Source: Deroplatys truncata
Taxonomy: Eukaryota; Arthropoda; Insecta; Mantodea; Mantidae
DNA length: 64,000 nucleotides
Direction of reading: 5' to 3'
Assembly: GCA_030765065.1 (NCBI GenBank)
Contig: CM060990.1
Location: forward strand, 280,515,341 to 280,579,340
Below the pieces are notes generated by a model. That model worked only from the letters and a program-made list of their open reading frames with translations, was not told the DNA's origin and searched no databases. The translations under genes were made by a program, and so were the position numbers. Within the stretch, counting starts at the first letter, position 1; each line of letters starts with the position of its first letter. This document shows, one piece after another, positions 47,946 through 59,379 of the stretch.

Positions 47946-48552
47946 CGGGTTTTGGCGCACCCGGGGGTTCCCGAGCCACTCATCGCCATCATCAACCTTC
48001 CACCCTCGTCCGGTCGAGGTGGGTTCGTTCTCGTGACCGGGGGACTCAAGGTAGGCTCTCGTGCGTTCTGTGCATTTCATTCCATGTCGCCCCTCGCCAT
48101 CCTTTCTTTCTTCTCTTCTATTTCTGCACATTTCGTTCCTCTTCCATTCATTTACGCACCTATTCTCCTTCTTCGCGGCCTACGTTGCGTATGAAACGCC
48201 CACGCACTTTTAGTTCCTTTTACACTTTTATTTTAATCCTCCGTGGACACTGCCTGACGGATACCCGCGCACAGGGTGCGCAGCTAGGTGAGTGGGTAAT
48301 GGCGTCATCCCCACCACCCGGGGTCGTCATGTAGGGTATGTGTTCGTATCCGCTGTTTAACTGCAGTCCTGGGGGGCCATTGCATGACCTGCAGACTTCT
48401 GACGGCGATTGGGTCCCTCTGTCTATGTTCTGGGAGGTGTGACCCTGGGGTGAGATAGGTATAGATAGGCCACTCACCCAAGCCGGGGTAACGCCCGGGA
48501 AGTCAGAGCCCAAGGTCGGAAACGGTTGCAATATTGGAGGATTTATTTCGCT

Positions 48553-49842
48553 ATGGAGCTCCGTTTCTTCATTATTCCGAATAAGCGCCAAAAAGTTTTA
48601 GTAACAGAAGTAGCACCATCGACATCTGGTTGTTACTTAGTCATTACGCGAACAGAGGAAGGTAAAACTTTCGAGAAGGTGAATCCTTTTATTATTCAAA
48701 AGGGCATTGACTCAATTGCTGGTCCGGTTCATTCCTGCACTCGGCTTCGTAATGGTTCGTTGTTAGTACAAAGCAAGTCCGAGGCACAAAGTAAGTCCTT
48801 GTTGAGCGCCAGGCTTCTCTACGTTTATCCCATCCGTGTTGAGAAGCACCGCACCTTGAATTCCTGTCGAGGCGTCATCACCACCCATAACCTCGATGGT
48901 ATGTTGGACGAAGAGCTAGTGGAATATCTTTCCGACCAAAAGGTAACGGCAGTTCATCGAGTGCAGGCTAAACGCGACGGAGTGTTTGTACCTGCTCTTA
49001 CCCTGTTTATCACCTTCAATGGCGTCGAACTGTCCACGAGTATTTCAGCAGAGTACGAACGGATTGCGGTGAGGCCCTATGTTCCTAGACCCCTGCGTTG
49101 TTTTAAATGCCAACGTTTTGGGCATACGCAAGTCTCTTGTAAGAGTGCCGTATCCATCTGTGCTTCATGTAGCCAGCCGTCACACGATGGTACCTGTTCA
49201 ACAGCCCCCGTCTGTGTCAATTGCAAAGGGTCTCATTCTGCTTCATTTGACGACTGTCCGCGGTACTTGGACGAGAAGGCGATCCAGGAGATCCGGGTAA
49301 AGGAGAAACTCTCCTTCGCCGAAGTCTGGAGGCGTTACCATGCGCGCCAATCTAGCTACTGTGACCGTGGAACATTCAGTTGTGTTGTTGCCTCGCCAGT
49401 ACACCGGAAGTATTCAGAGACTCAAACCTGGACTATGACTGCATTGACCGCCACTACCATCCGGCCGTGCATTCCAGCTACAGCTATCAAGCCCTCTAAA
49501 CCTGGTCCAAAAGTTATGAAGTCAAAAGGCACTGAGAAAACATCGAAGCAGAAATTTCGTAGAGAAGATTTTTTGAAAGACCCTCCGCGTGCATGCGGAA
49601 AGAAGAGTTCACCGTCTCCTCCTCGAAGGTCGCAGTCCCAGGATGCTCCTGGGACAAGCCATGCTCAGCGGCCAACTTCACCCATTGCCATCCAGATCCG
49701 ATTCACGGCGTTTGAATCGGTTTCTGGCACTGAGCGCGTGGGCCCTCCGTTTGAGGAGATAATGGAGTCTGACGAACTCCATACAAAAAGCCCGAGCCCG
49801 AAGGTTAAGCACAAAGTTATTTTGAGTCGCCCTTCTAAGTAA
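48553..49842 (+). CDS. ORF1 protein (gag-like, three CCHC knuckles), intact reading frame
   Basis: The start at 48553 (MELRFFIIPNKRQKVLVTEV) is preferred over the in-frame ATG at 48526 because the equivalent of copy 1 begins at this methionine. About 429 residues. The N-terminal half includes DEELVEYLSDQKVTAVHR and FITFNGVELSTSISAEYERI. The zinc knuckles are CFKCQRFGHTQVSCKS, CASCSQPSHDGTCS and CVNCKGSHSASFDDCP. After them lies ERIxVKEKLSFAE-like helix sequence and a basic, serine- and proline-rich tail. ORF1 proteins bind the element RNA and form the ribonucleoprotein (family knowledge). The gap to ORF2 is 19 bp. This is the only long intact frame of a known element in the window. Confidence 0.85.
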   Translation: MELRFFIIPNKRQKVLVTEVAPSTSGCYLVITRTEEGKTFEKVNPFIIQKGIDSIAGPVHSCTRLRNGSLLVQSKSEAQSKSLLSARLLYVYPIRVEKHRTLNSCRGVITTHNLDGMLDEELVEYLSDQKVTAVHRVQAKRDGVFVPALTLFITFNGVELSTSISAEYERIAVRPYVPRPLRCFKCQRFGHTQVSCKSAVSICASCSQPSHDGTCSTAPVCVNCKGSHSASFDDCPRYLDEKAIQEIRVKEKLSFAEVWRRYHARQSSYCDRGTFSCVVASPVHRKYSETQTWTMTALTATTIRPCIPATAIKPSKPGPKVMKSKGTEKTSKQKFRREDFLKDPPRACGKKSSPSPPRRSQSQDAPGTSHAQRPTSPIAIQIRFTAFESVSGTERVGPPFEEIMESDELHTKSPSPKVKHKVILSRPSK

Positions 49843-49861
49843 GAAGTTTGTCCTTTTTTTC

Positions 49862-52800
49862 ATGGCTATTCTGACCTGGAATTTACGTGGTGTACGATCG
49901 CATAGGGTGGAATTGCAACTTTTATTGCGTTCCCATTCACCTATGGTCGTGTGTATGCAGGAGACCAAGCTTCGCCCTCACGACCCTTTTGATCTCCGAG
50001 GGTATACTCCGGTTCGCTACGATCTTGAGCCGTAAGAGGATACTCCTGCTCATGGAGGTGTCATGTTATTAGTGCGTAACAACGTTCATTTTCAAGCTCT
50101 CACACTTACGTCCGACTTGCAAGCTGTTGCCGTTAGGCTTCAATTACCTGGCTTTTTATTTTCTGTTTGCTCTGTGTATTTAACTTCATCGTCTCCCCTC
50201 GCTCACGCGGACGTTCGAGATCTTCTGTCCGCTCTCCCAACACAATTTCTTCTGTTGGGAGATTTTAATGCCCATTACCCCCTGTGGGGTTCACCAAGGG
50301 CTTGTGCGAGGGGAACTCTTCTTTCCGGCATTTTTGATCAGTTCAACCTCGCCATCCTCAATACAGGTGAACCTACTTTTATTTCTGACTCTTCTGGTAC
50401 TTTCTCTGACTTGGACCTTGCCGTTTGCTCACTGCAGCTTGCTAGTCGTCTACAGTGGAACGTCGTCGCTGACACCGACTCCAGTGACTATTGCCCCTCC
50501 ATCGTTTCTCGTTGTCTCACCACGTTCAGAATTCAGAGTACCTACCTGGATATTCAGAAAAGCCAACTGGAGATTGTATTCCAGCCTCGTGCATTTTGCC
50601 GACCAGCCCTTCACCGACGTTAACCAAATGGTGCAGCACCTTACGTCTATGTTGCTATCTGCCGCCGAGCGGGCCATTCCCCGTTCGTCCTCTCACCCTC
50701 GGCGTATCCCTGTTTCGTGGTGGAACTAGGACTGTCGGAACGCCGTTCGTGCTCGTAAAACTGCGCTTAGGGTGTTTTGGCGACACCCTACACTTGATAG
50801 TTTCGTTACTTTTAAACAATCGCGCGCCAAGGCTCGTCGCATTATTCAGGATAGCAAGAAGGCATGTTGGACTAGTTTTGTCGAGTCTTTTTATCGCTTC
50901 ACACCTTCCTCTGTTTGGGATAAACTTCGTCGCTTTTCCGGTAAAGTGTCGCATTGTACTGTGTCTGGCCTTCAGGTTTCCAATGCCACCATAGTGGATC
51001 CGGCTGCCATTGCTAACACTCTGGGTGCTACCTTTGAGGCGGTTTCCAGTTCAGTCCATTATTCCTTCGGCTTTCGCACTCTCAAGGACCGTCTGGATTC
51101 CGAGACCTTTCATTTTCGGTCTGCTAATAAGGAGTGTTGTAATGAACTTTTCACAATGAGGGAGCTGGAGCACGCTTTTCATTGCTCTAGGCACTCCGCT
51201 CCTGGGCCGGACGGCATTCATGTCCTGATGTTAAAGAACCTTTCAGCCGGCAGTAAACTCTTTCTCTTACAGGTCTATAACCGTATTTGGCAAGACGGCT
51301 TTTTTCTTCCGTCTGGCGCGAAGCCATCATTGTCCCTATCCTTAAGCCTGGGAAGGATCGCCAAATACCTTACAGCTACCGCCTTATCTCCCGTACCAGT
51401 TGCATTTGCAAGGCGATGGAACGCATGATCAACGGGCGGTTGACATAGTGGCTTGAGTCTCAGAAACTTCTAGAGAACGCTCAGTGCGGATTTCGTCGCC
51501 ATCGCTCTACCGTCGACCATATGGTGTCTCTGTCGACGCATATTATGAACGGATTTCTGAGATAGTGTCAAACAGTGGCTCTATCCTTTGACCTGGAGAA
51601 AGCTTATGACACTTGTTGGAGGGGCAGCATTTTACGTACACTTCACGCATGGAATTTCCGCGGACGTCTTCCCATATTTCTTCGGGAGTTTATGACGGAC
51701 TGCGTCTTTCGTGTACGCATGGGCTCGGTTTTATCTAGTCGTTTTATTCAAGAGAACGGAGAGAGCAATGCTCTGTACTCAGTGTCACACTTTTTGCGAT
51801 AGCTATCAGCCCCATTGTTGATTATGTTCCCTCTGGCATTTCATCGTCCCTTTTCGTTAACGATTTTGCCGTTTATTGAAGTTCACGGTGGACCTGTCTG
51901 CTAGAACGCCGTCTACAGAGCTGTATCGACCGTCTCTGTGCCTGGAGTAACGCCAACGACTTTAATTTCTCCGCCGAGAAATCCATCTGCATCAATTTCT
52001 GGCGCCGGAAGGCTCTCCCTCCGCCCTCTCTCCATCTTGGGTTGGAGGTCCTTCCATTTGCAGACGAGGTGAAATTTTTGCAGTTGATCTTTGATCTAAA
52101 GCTGAGCTGGACTTCTCACATTTCCTTTTTAAAAGCAAAGTGTGACCGTTCTCTGAATCTTTTACGTGTTTTTAGTGGCACATCCTGGGTAGCTGATCGG
52201 ACCGTCCTGCGTTTTATCGCTCTTTGGTCCGATCCAAACTTGATTACGGGTGCATTGTCTATTTATCGGCACGTCCATCTGTGTTACGTCGCTTGAATGC
52301 CATTCATCATCGTGGTATCAGAGCCTTTCCAACTAGCCCTTTACCCAGTCTGTATGCTGTAGATTCAGGGTCTCCGCTGTCCTCCAGGCGTGAGTTACTT
52401 TTGTGCAGCTATGCCTGTCGACTCTCAAGCTTGCCTGACCACCCGTCCTTCGAGTTATTTTTCGCGGAGTCGCTTGATCGGCAATATTTAATTAGCTCCT
52501 CTGCATTGCTCCCTCCAGGGGTTCGCTTTCGACAGCTTCTTCGACATCTGAACGTTATGCCAGCGCCGGCTCTTCCAAGGGGGGAAACGTGTTTCCTCCA
52601 TGGTTGCGCCCTGAGGCCCACTGTCACCTTGGGCTGACATCGCTGTCGAAGAACGCGACCCCTTCTTCAGTCTTTAGATCAGCTTTTTTAGAACTGCAGG
52701 TGCAATTCGGGGACTTTCATTTTATCTTTACCGATGGATCTAAGACTGATGCTGGAGTTGGGTGTGCCTTTGTTTGTGATGGGAATAGTTTTACCTTTCG

Positions 52801-53490
52801 TTTACCGGGGCAATGTTCGATTTTTACCGCCGAACTTTTTAACATTTATCAGTCTCTTTTATACATTCAGCGGCATGACTTACGCCGCTGTTTTATTTGC
52901 TCAGACTCCCTGAGTGCTCTTAAAAGTATTATCGCGCTGTAGAGTTACCACCCGCTCGTACAACGCATTCATGGCCTGCTTCACTCGCTTGGTATTTCCG
53001 GCATCAGCGTCTCCTTCACGTGGATTCCAGGTTATGTGGGTATCTCAGGGAACGAGTCTGCCGAAGCCGCTGCCAAATCTGCGATTTTATCACCCAGAAG
53101 TTTTACCCCTATTGTTCCCTCATCAGATTTGTTTATTATTTTACGTCGCCACATCCTCTCGCTTTGGTGCGATGAGTGGACGGCCCTCCGGGGGAACAAG
53201 TTGCGGAAGGTTAAACCTCTCCCGTTAGTCTGGACTACCTCTTCCCGTGCTTCTCGTCGGGAAGAGGTAATTTTAGGACGCCTTTGTATCGGACATTGCG
53301 TTTTTAGTCATAGATATCTGCTCAGTGGTGCACCCGCAACACTCTGTGGGTAGTGCGATGCGCCCTTAACGGTGCGTCACATTTTAGAAGAATGTCAGGT
53401 TTTAGCTGCATTGCGTGTTCGTGTGAGTCTGCCTGTTGGCATAGCCAATGTTTTGGCAGACGACGCGCATGCTGTTACACGTCTTTGACG
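49862..53490 (+). pseudogene. ORF2 (endonuclease, reverse transcriptase, RNase H) of non-LTR copy 2
   Basis: ATG at 49862: MAILTWNLRGVRSHRVELQL, CMQETKLRPHDPF (catalytic E), a TAA stop at about 50033, then LLGDFNAHYPLWG (50248). SDY replaces the usual SDH late in the domain. After frameshifts: SAPGPDGIHVLMLK, GFRRHRSTVDHMVSLSTHI, LSFDLEKAYDTCWRG (motif A, 51575). Motif B is shifted and altered (QENGESNAL for QEDGVPQGS), and motif C reads FVNDFAVY at about 51857-51880 in place of FADDIAIY. RNase H at 52589-53230: FTDGSKTDAGVGCAF (D), FTAELFNIYQS (E), CSDSLSALKS (D), WIPGYVGISGNESAEAAAK. It ends with HILEECQVL. Inactive through stops and the lost catalytic aspartate. Confidence 0.85.
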
Positions 53491-53822
53491 TTTTATAGGT
53501 GACTGTGGTTTTTATTGGCGCATTTGTTGTGCTCAGCGTCTTTTAGATTTGTTATTTCATATTGTCTGTTTTACTGGGGTTCTATTGTGTTTTGCCTTTT
53601 ACAGTTCCTGACACGACTTTTTAATATTTTCTTGACCATGTTTTTAGTGTGAAGGTTTTGTTTTAGAATTTGCCGGTTTGTTTTTTAGTGTTTTTGCGCC
53701 TTGGGTTAGTGGCCCGTATATTGGCTTTTGGGTTTTAACTTTTATACTTTGTAAGGGCGCTGATGACCGTTGATGTTGAGTGCCCTTAAACCCCATTTCA
53801 TCATCATCATCACTGCGTTAAA

Positions 53823-55080
53823 ATTTTTGTTTGCCGCTGTTCAGTTTTCTAGTATTTGCTTAATGTACAATATATTATGATAACTCTCAATACGGATATT
53901 TTCATCATTAACATAAGTGTTCTTTTATTTACCATCCAACACCCTCTACCTATTGCAGGATTGCATAATATATTCCGAAGTTCAGATTATATCCTTGTGG
54001 TATTATAAATAATGTATATATATGTTCGATCATTCTTTAGACTATTCTGGTGATTTCTATAGACAAGAGTATGTATTTTAAGGAGGTTAGTTCCGGTCTT
54101 TAGAATATTCTGATGGGTTTTTATACGCAGCTGCAGATATTTTCGATCATTTTGTGCTATATTCTGATGGCTTTTACAATCAGTTGCAGGTATCTTTATG
54201 GTATTGATAGTGAGTTTAATTTATGTATCTGAGGGGTTTTAGAAAATATTTCAGATATTTTGTGCTATCGTAAAGTTTTTTTTTAACATTTTGTGTATTT
54301 ATATGCTGTATTTAAAGTACTATGACATATCCGCGTGTATTGTTTCGGGTTCCGGTAAGAGTATTTGAGTCTCTTTAAAGGTATCTTAGACTTTGGAATG
54401 AGTATTGGGCAGAGGCTTTTAGGACATTCCGGTACAGTGGAATGAGAAATTCAGGTGTTTAAATCGCATTCTGGAAACAGGAACAGACATTTTAATTCCA
54501 TTGGTGCAGATTTTTAAGATTTGCCATGACATTTTTAATTTGTTTTATGATCATCTTCAAGTATTTTTTTAGCATCTATGTAGGTATTTCGGTATGTTTG
54601 TGTAGGTATTTCGAATGTATTTTGGACACTAGAAGGAAATGTGAGGCATCTTAGCATTCATTTATGGGCATTTTAGCCGCATGTACAGTTATTTTCATTG
54701 TACTGGAAGGGTTTAGGAGAAATTCTGGTGCTTCAGAGGAATTTTGGAAAATAACAGCAGGCTTTTCAGGGAATAGATACAGGTTTTTTATGATTTTTTT
54801 CATAAACTTTGAGTTGTTCTTCGTGTATTTTTACACATATACAGGTATTTCGATGTTGGTAATTCGAATGTATTTTAGGCATTGGTGGAGCCAGGAATTG
54901 TAATGCATTTTTATAACATTTTTAAGGTAGTTTAGGTATTGTAGTTGGTGATTGAGTCTGGAATCGCAGGAGATTATTTTCACTTTATTGATTTGTAGAT
55001 AGTTACATAAAATGTATTAAAAAAATCACTATTAGCTTACCCTTATTTATTATTAGCGATAATGCAATACCTGTCAATAA
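53823..55080. repeat. Loop of element II, right part, with degenerate ~70-bp repeats
   Basis: Words such as TTCGATCATT, CTATTCTGGTG/ATATTCTGATGG and AGGTATTTCG recur irregularly from about 54020 to 54900. The frames at 54664-54903 and 55081-55275 have no recognisable product. Confidence 0.4.
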
Positions 55081-55349
55081 ATGCCACTGTTCTTTTATTT
55101 CAAAGAATTTTTACCGTATTTAAAATTGCAGCCTGATGAAAGACTATTTGTTGCATTTCCAAAGTCAATGATACTGTATGATAATACAATAAGTTCACTA
55201 AATTCACTGTACCCATGCTTTTTCAAAATGAGATATTCTTCGAATACTGTGAATCTTTTCCTCCAACTCAAATAATGACAGGTATATTACTTTAATATTG
55301 CATTCTTTTATCAGTAACACTATAGGATTCATAGAATAATCCTACATTG

Positions 55350-55505
55350 TCACTGTTGCTTTGCGGTGCGTTGGTCTTGTGGGACAGTGGCGGTTCTATC
55401 TCTCGGTGTGTGTAGATGTAGATAACTCGTTCTTTCAAAGGCGGCAACCTCAATGGAGATCATCATGGGATTCTTGATGTTCATCTCTGGTGCTTTTCTA
55501 GGGCC
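55350..55505 (-). CDS. Candidate terminal exon near the edge of the element II right arm
   Basis: On the minus strand TTTGTTATGTTTTAG is followed by an open frame, GPRKAPEMNIKNPMMISIEV, AAFERTSYLHLHTPRDRTAT and a QQ-stop end (51 residues). The acceptor-like context and sudden codon-like composition resemble a last exon. The corresponding left-arm position has been lost or never existed, so there is no comparison. Product unknown. Confidence 0.25.
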   Translation of the reverse strand, partial: GPRKAPEMNIKNPMMISIEVAAFERTSYLHLHTPRDRTATVPQDQRTAKQQ

Positions 55506-56147
55506 CTAAAACATAACAAATGAAACATTAGTCATCATATTTTGAAAGTTAAGTGCAAGGTGTCCTGAAGCATTTGCATCGTTTTATACTTGAAAGGTAA
55601 TAAGAAGATCATGGAAATGCCGATAATAATAAGAGTAATAATAATAATAATATTAATGTGAGAGTAATTCTCACCTTTTTGTATTTACTTGATGGACACA
55701 TTGTCCAGTGGATAGATTCTTCCTTGCAGGTGTGGATTGCTGCAGATTGGCTATTTTACTGGTGTTAAAATTAAATTTTGCTAGCAGTCCTGGAACATTA
55801 CACATTGTAGTGATAGAATCGTGTCTGACATTGTAATAACTGCTCTCCTGTAGAGAAGTACATATGATAGATATGTTGAAGTTTATCGTTCATGTTTTTG
55901 CTGTTGTATGATGCTTATATTTAAGACAAAAATAGTAATACAGACTGCTAACTTACTTCTTTCCCGAGTTTTGGCCCAGTCCTGAATAGATATGAATGTA
56001 AGCTGTGAGTGAGTGAATGAATGCGAATGCGTAGGTGACATTGGTGACTGTGCATTGACATGTATGCTGTATATCTGTGTAGACATGTACCTACGTGTGC
56101 ATGTATGCGGCAGGTCGTGTTTAGTGTCCGTTGTTTTTATAACGGGT

Positions 56148-56203
56148 CTATCTGTGTGTGTGTGTGTGTGTCTGTGTCTGTGTCTGTCTCCTTGTCTGTG
56201 TCT

Positions 56204-56236
<33 letters not shown>
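56148..56236 (+). repeat. (TG)n-rich microsatellite
   Basis: TG/TCTG tracts ending in GCGCGCGC, present only in the right arm. They create much of the frame 55883-56530 (minus). Confidence 0.85.
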
Positions 56237-56447
56237 AGTGTTTTTAGCATGTTTGAAAATTTTTATTGAGAGATGTTCAGGTGCTCTCTTTTGCCATAGG
56301 AGGGGATACGTATTAATGGCGGTAATGGAGGTAGGAGAAGTTGCATACGCTAAAAGTTTAGCCTTCTCAGAGTGACACGGCTTCGAAGCTTGTGTACATG
56401 TCCGTAATGTGTTGGTGATTAATGGCACGGTTCCTAATAATGGCGAA

Positions 56448-57008
56448 TCATAGTATGGTCGTGATGATGATGTTGGTGTCTGTATTGTTTTTTTTTTTTT
56501 TGTTTTTTGGAGACGGCTGGGTGAGGTCAATGGCTTCTATAATTCTTTGATTAGGGATGGAAGGTGAAAGCTCTATGATATGAATTGTGGTTTGGGATGA
56601 TAATAATCTAGGGCGTGTAGTACTGCGTGTTGTGAATTGTGGTTGCAATTCACAGGGGATTGTGTTATTTGGTGATGAATACCATGGATTTATGTTTCGG
56701 TGGATGTTTGTGTCATTCAGGAACCGTTCCATGATAATTCTGTCGCATTCTAATGTATAAGTCTGTTGTAACGTTTTCTGCTCTTTGCGTGTGTATAGGG
56801 TTTCCATAGAAAGATACCGTGTGTCTGTATATTTTCTGCATTCATTGTAATTAAGGTATTGTAGTTGTTGTAATGATTGCTCTCTGCGAGCGTATGGTGA
56901 ATCCAATGAGCGATCTATCTGGAGTTTATTCTTAAGAAATTTCTTCGTGATAGAGATATCGCAAGAGACTGCTGAGCTGTATGGCATCCCTGAATTTGAA
57001 AGATCCAT
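56448..57008 (-). CDS. Conserved arm-encoded protein with 34-residue repeat, right-arm copy (open)
   Basis: 186 codons, opening MDLSNSGMPYSSAVSCDISI. The middle has the 34-residue unit (REQSLQQLQYLNYNECRKYT ... YLSMETLYTRKEQ) once plus a part, then TYTLECDRIIMERFLNDTN, NPWYSSPNNTIPCELQPQF, and STTRPRLLSSQTTIHIIELS near the end. The left-arm copy (39030-39640) aligns along the whole length. Its open frame ends after a poly(A) tract (plus-strand T run at 56487-56508). Beyond it another frame still conserved with the left arm reads CTQASKPCHSEKAKLLAYAT (about 56340-56400), so the original protein may have been longer, the A-tract having shifted the frame. No domain or homolog is recognised. ATG context and promoter are not identifiable. 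Confidence 0.45.
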   Translation of the reverse strand: MDLSNSGMPYSSAVSCDISITKKFLKNKLQIDRSLDSPYARREQSLQQLQYLNYNECRKYTDTRYLSMETLYTRKEQKTLQQTYTLECDRIIMERFLNDTNIHRNINPWYSSPNNTIPCELQPQFTTRSTTRPRLLSSQTTIHIIELSPSIPNQRIIEAIDLTQPSPKNKKKKNNTDTNIIITTIL

Positions 57009-57407
57009 TTATAAGCCTGTACATAAAGAGAAGCATCTGAGTTAGGCAATCTTTGAGTTGCCATAGTTTATTCATGTGATAATGCATGCAGTTGGTTAAA
57101 AATTGAAATGTGAAGTTATGTAGTAAACTAAAAATATTGAATATAATTAAGCTACAGATGTTAATTCAAAAACATTTATACAAGCAACGTGAATATTATA
57201 GTGTATAATCCTTTAGTGTAATGATTATTAATAATCTAGATTACCCTGTCGCATGGTACTAGTGATGTCTGAAATCTATATGATGTTTTATGCTCTTTAT
57301 ATAGCGCCCACAGTGTAAGCAATTAGCCTGCATAGATAGTTTCCGATTAAATGACGGAATCTAATTGTATTATTCCTTAGAAAATCTAGCAAAAACGCTT
57401 CAAAATA

Positions 57408-57689
57408 TCAGGCGTATGTAGAAGAAATACTCGCGATAATTAAGTAATCGTAAATTTGCTGCTCAAAGAGAAATATTTCACACCCTTGCAATGAAAAGTA
57501 CGTAACGCGAGCATCGGTGAATGATAAGATAACCATAATAACCTTATTTCTTACCTTGCAAAGAATATAGCCAATTGGTGAATTAAAATGCAGCTCAGTT
57601 GTTCGAATATCACGTTGAACCACAGTACGATGGATTTTGAAAACTAAGTATGAAGTTCTGCTTACTGAATAGCTGTCCCAAGTAAGCAA
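57408..57689 (-). CDS. Exon-like conserved segment, right arm
   Basis: The frame contains VFKIHRTVVQRDIRTTELHF and NSPIGYILCK, and is followed at 57554-57548 by a donor-like GTAAGAA. The left-arm counterpart is 38405-38495 with the same donor. The frame after the donor (VRNKVIMVILSFTDARV) is probably intronic read-through. Product unknown. Confidence 0.3.
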   Translation of the reverse strand: MLTWDSYSVSRTSYLVFKIHRTVVQRDIRTTELHFNSPIGYILCKVRNKVIMVILSFTDARVTYFSLQGCEIFLFEQQIYDYLIIASISSTYA

Positions 57690-58122
57690 ACCACCACTTC
57701 ACCTGATTATGAAAACTGTGAAATGTATGCAATGTAGAAGGTTTATATAGGAGGTCTTTCAATATTACTCCCCTTCCATAATTCCATGAGTGCTAAAGGA
57801 AAAAATTACATTTGTTTGAAGAGCTTATGGTAGTTCATAAACATTCGACGGAAAATATTTCATGCTGCCCTCCCACCCCTCCCTCAGAATTATTCCCTCA
57901 ACCCTCTGTAAGGATTGAGCTTAAGAATACCGGATGTGATGCACTTTGCGTTAACATTAGGTTCTGTATGACAGGGAATGCTTCTATACTTTTTACGGTA
58001 TGAAAGTATCTAACTGTGGGAAAGTTCTGATTCAGTCTTCACAGTGTACAATTAGGTATTTGTAAGGGGTATTCATTTTAATTTTATTTCATATTTCATT
58101 GCAGATACAATTGGAAGTATAC

Positions 58123-58488
58123 CTAAGAAGGGTCATAACAGTTTCTCGGAATGCGGGTCGCGTGTGTATGTGGGATGTGTGTGAGGGAGAGAGCGAGGGT
58201 TGGAGGCGAGATAAAGAGAGGGGAGGTGGTGTCGCATGTCCCGAGACTATCTGGAAATGTTGTCATTCTTTTTTTATCACCTCTCCACAATTGAGATTGA
58301 AACTGTAATAGAAGGAAGGTGTCATTTAAACATTTCTTGCTATAAAAGCAAACATATGTCCGGAAATGTCTCTTAAACTTGTCCTCTCTAAACAGATTTC
58401 TTGTTACAGAATGCCATGTGTGTCCTCTGTCGGAAGTTATGAATGTCTTGTATCCTTTAAGCACTCTGAGGATCTCTGTGGGAAACAT
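58123..58488 (-). CDS. Conserved frame with a repeated LNDTFLL module, right arm
   Basis: 121 codons. MFPTEILRVLKGYKTFITSD, LFREDKFKRHFRTYVCFYSK and KCLNDTFLLLQFQSQLW come from the first two thirds. The last third is CT-repeat-derived. Related modules occur at about 22642 (VAFSAKNDLNDTFLLAQFQ) and 22540 (SKDDLNSVFLQHQLQ) in the left arm, and in decayed form at about 37655. So an ancestral ~35-residue module is repeated within the arms. Unknown function. Confidence 0.3.
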   Translation of the reverse strand: MFPTEILRVLKGYKTFITSDRGHTWHSVTRNLFREDKFKRHFRTYVCFYSKKCLNDTFLLLQFQSQLWRGDKKRMTTFPDSLGTCDTTSPLFISPPTLALSLTHIPHTHATRIPRNCYDPS

Positions 58489-59379
58489 TATGATTCAGTC
58501 TTCGCAGTGTTCCAAATAGGTGTTGGGGATGCGTTCTCGATTCTCAGACAATTTATTTGTTTTATTCAGTGAAGCTGTTATGGCCTGGATGCGGTGCGTG
58601 TATATGTGGGATGTGTGAGAGACAGAACGGAGAAAGTGAGGTGAGATAAAGAGAGGGAAGGAGGTGTCGCATGTTCCATGGCTTGGTCATTATGCTTTAA
58701 TAAGAATTAAATCTGTTTTCATTTTATTTCATATTTCATTGTAGAGACAATCGGGAGTGCTTGTCTTGTGTTTATTTGTTTCAATGAAGCTGTTATGACT
58801 TGGGTGTATGTATGCAATATGCTTTTGCAAGAGAGAAAGGGAGAGAAGAATCTAATTAGTTATCTCTTTAAAGAAACATTTTTCAATATAATTTAATATG
58901 CGATTGACACTGCTAAAATAGGGCTTAGGACATTTTTAAGTATACGCATTTATTTTTTCAATGAAATCGGTAGATGCCGTTATTAGGCTAGATTCTGTCG
59001 ACATCTATGGTGACGAATATGAATTGAGAGTAGGCAACAGCGGTCGTAGAGACATCCGAATTAGAGGGGGCCGGCTTTTTAATACTCGTCTACATAACAA
59101 TCCGGTGTCACGGCCTGTCCCAAAAATCTCTACACAGAATTTGTTATAGTGTAGCGTCTTTGAGGTTTCATGGCTGTGTGCGTGCGCGAGTGTGCGTGGG
59201 TATGGGAATAGAGCGCAATATATTTCGCCAACATATATTAATACATCCCCGTATGAATATTTTGAAACTGGATGTTCTCTTCGCTCTATGTTTAAAAGAG
59301 TGAACGTTATTTCGAAATACATTGTACATCGCTCGGGAAAGGCATTTAAATTCTCTCCCCGCATGAAAACCCATATAGC

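Larger units (their letters stand above)
47946..53808 (+). mobile_element. Non-LTR retrotransposon copy 2 (I/LOA/R1-like, with RNase H)
   Basis: Same family as copy 1 in the opposite orientation, 5863 bp, apparently full length. It starts CGGGTTTTGGCGCACCCGG and ends (ATC)n at 53798-53810. The exact 14-bp target duplication shows a younger or better-preserved insertion. ORF1 is intact; ORF2 has stops and frameshifts. Confidence 0.9.

Noticed and set aside
55883-56530. 215-codon frame on the minus strand with HTHTHTHRHR tract
   Set aside because: Its middle is the (TG)n microsatellite. Only the first ~80 codons show similarity to the left arm, and that is covered in the entry for the 56448-57008 frame.
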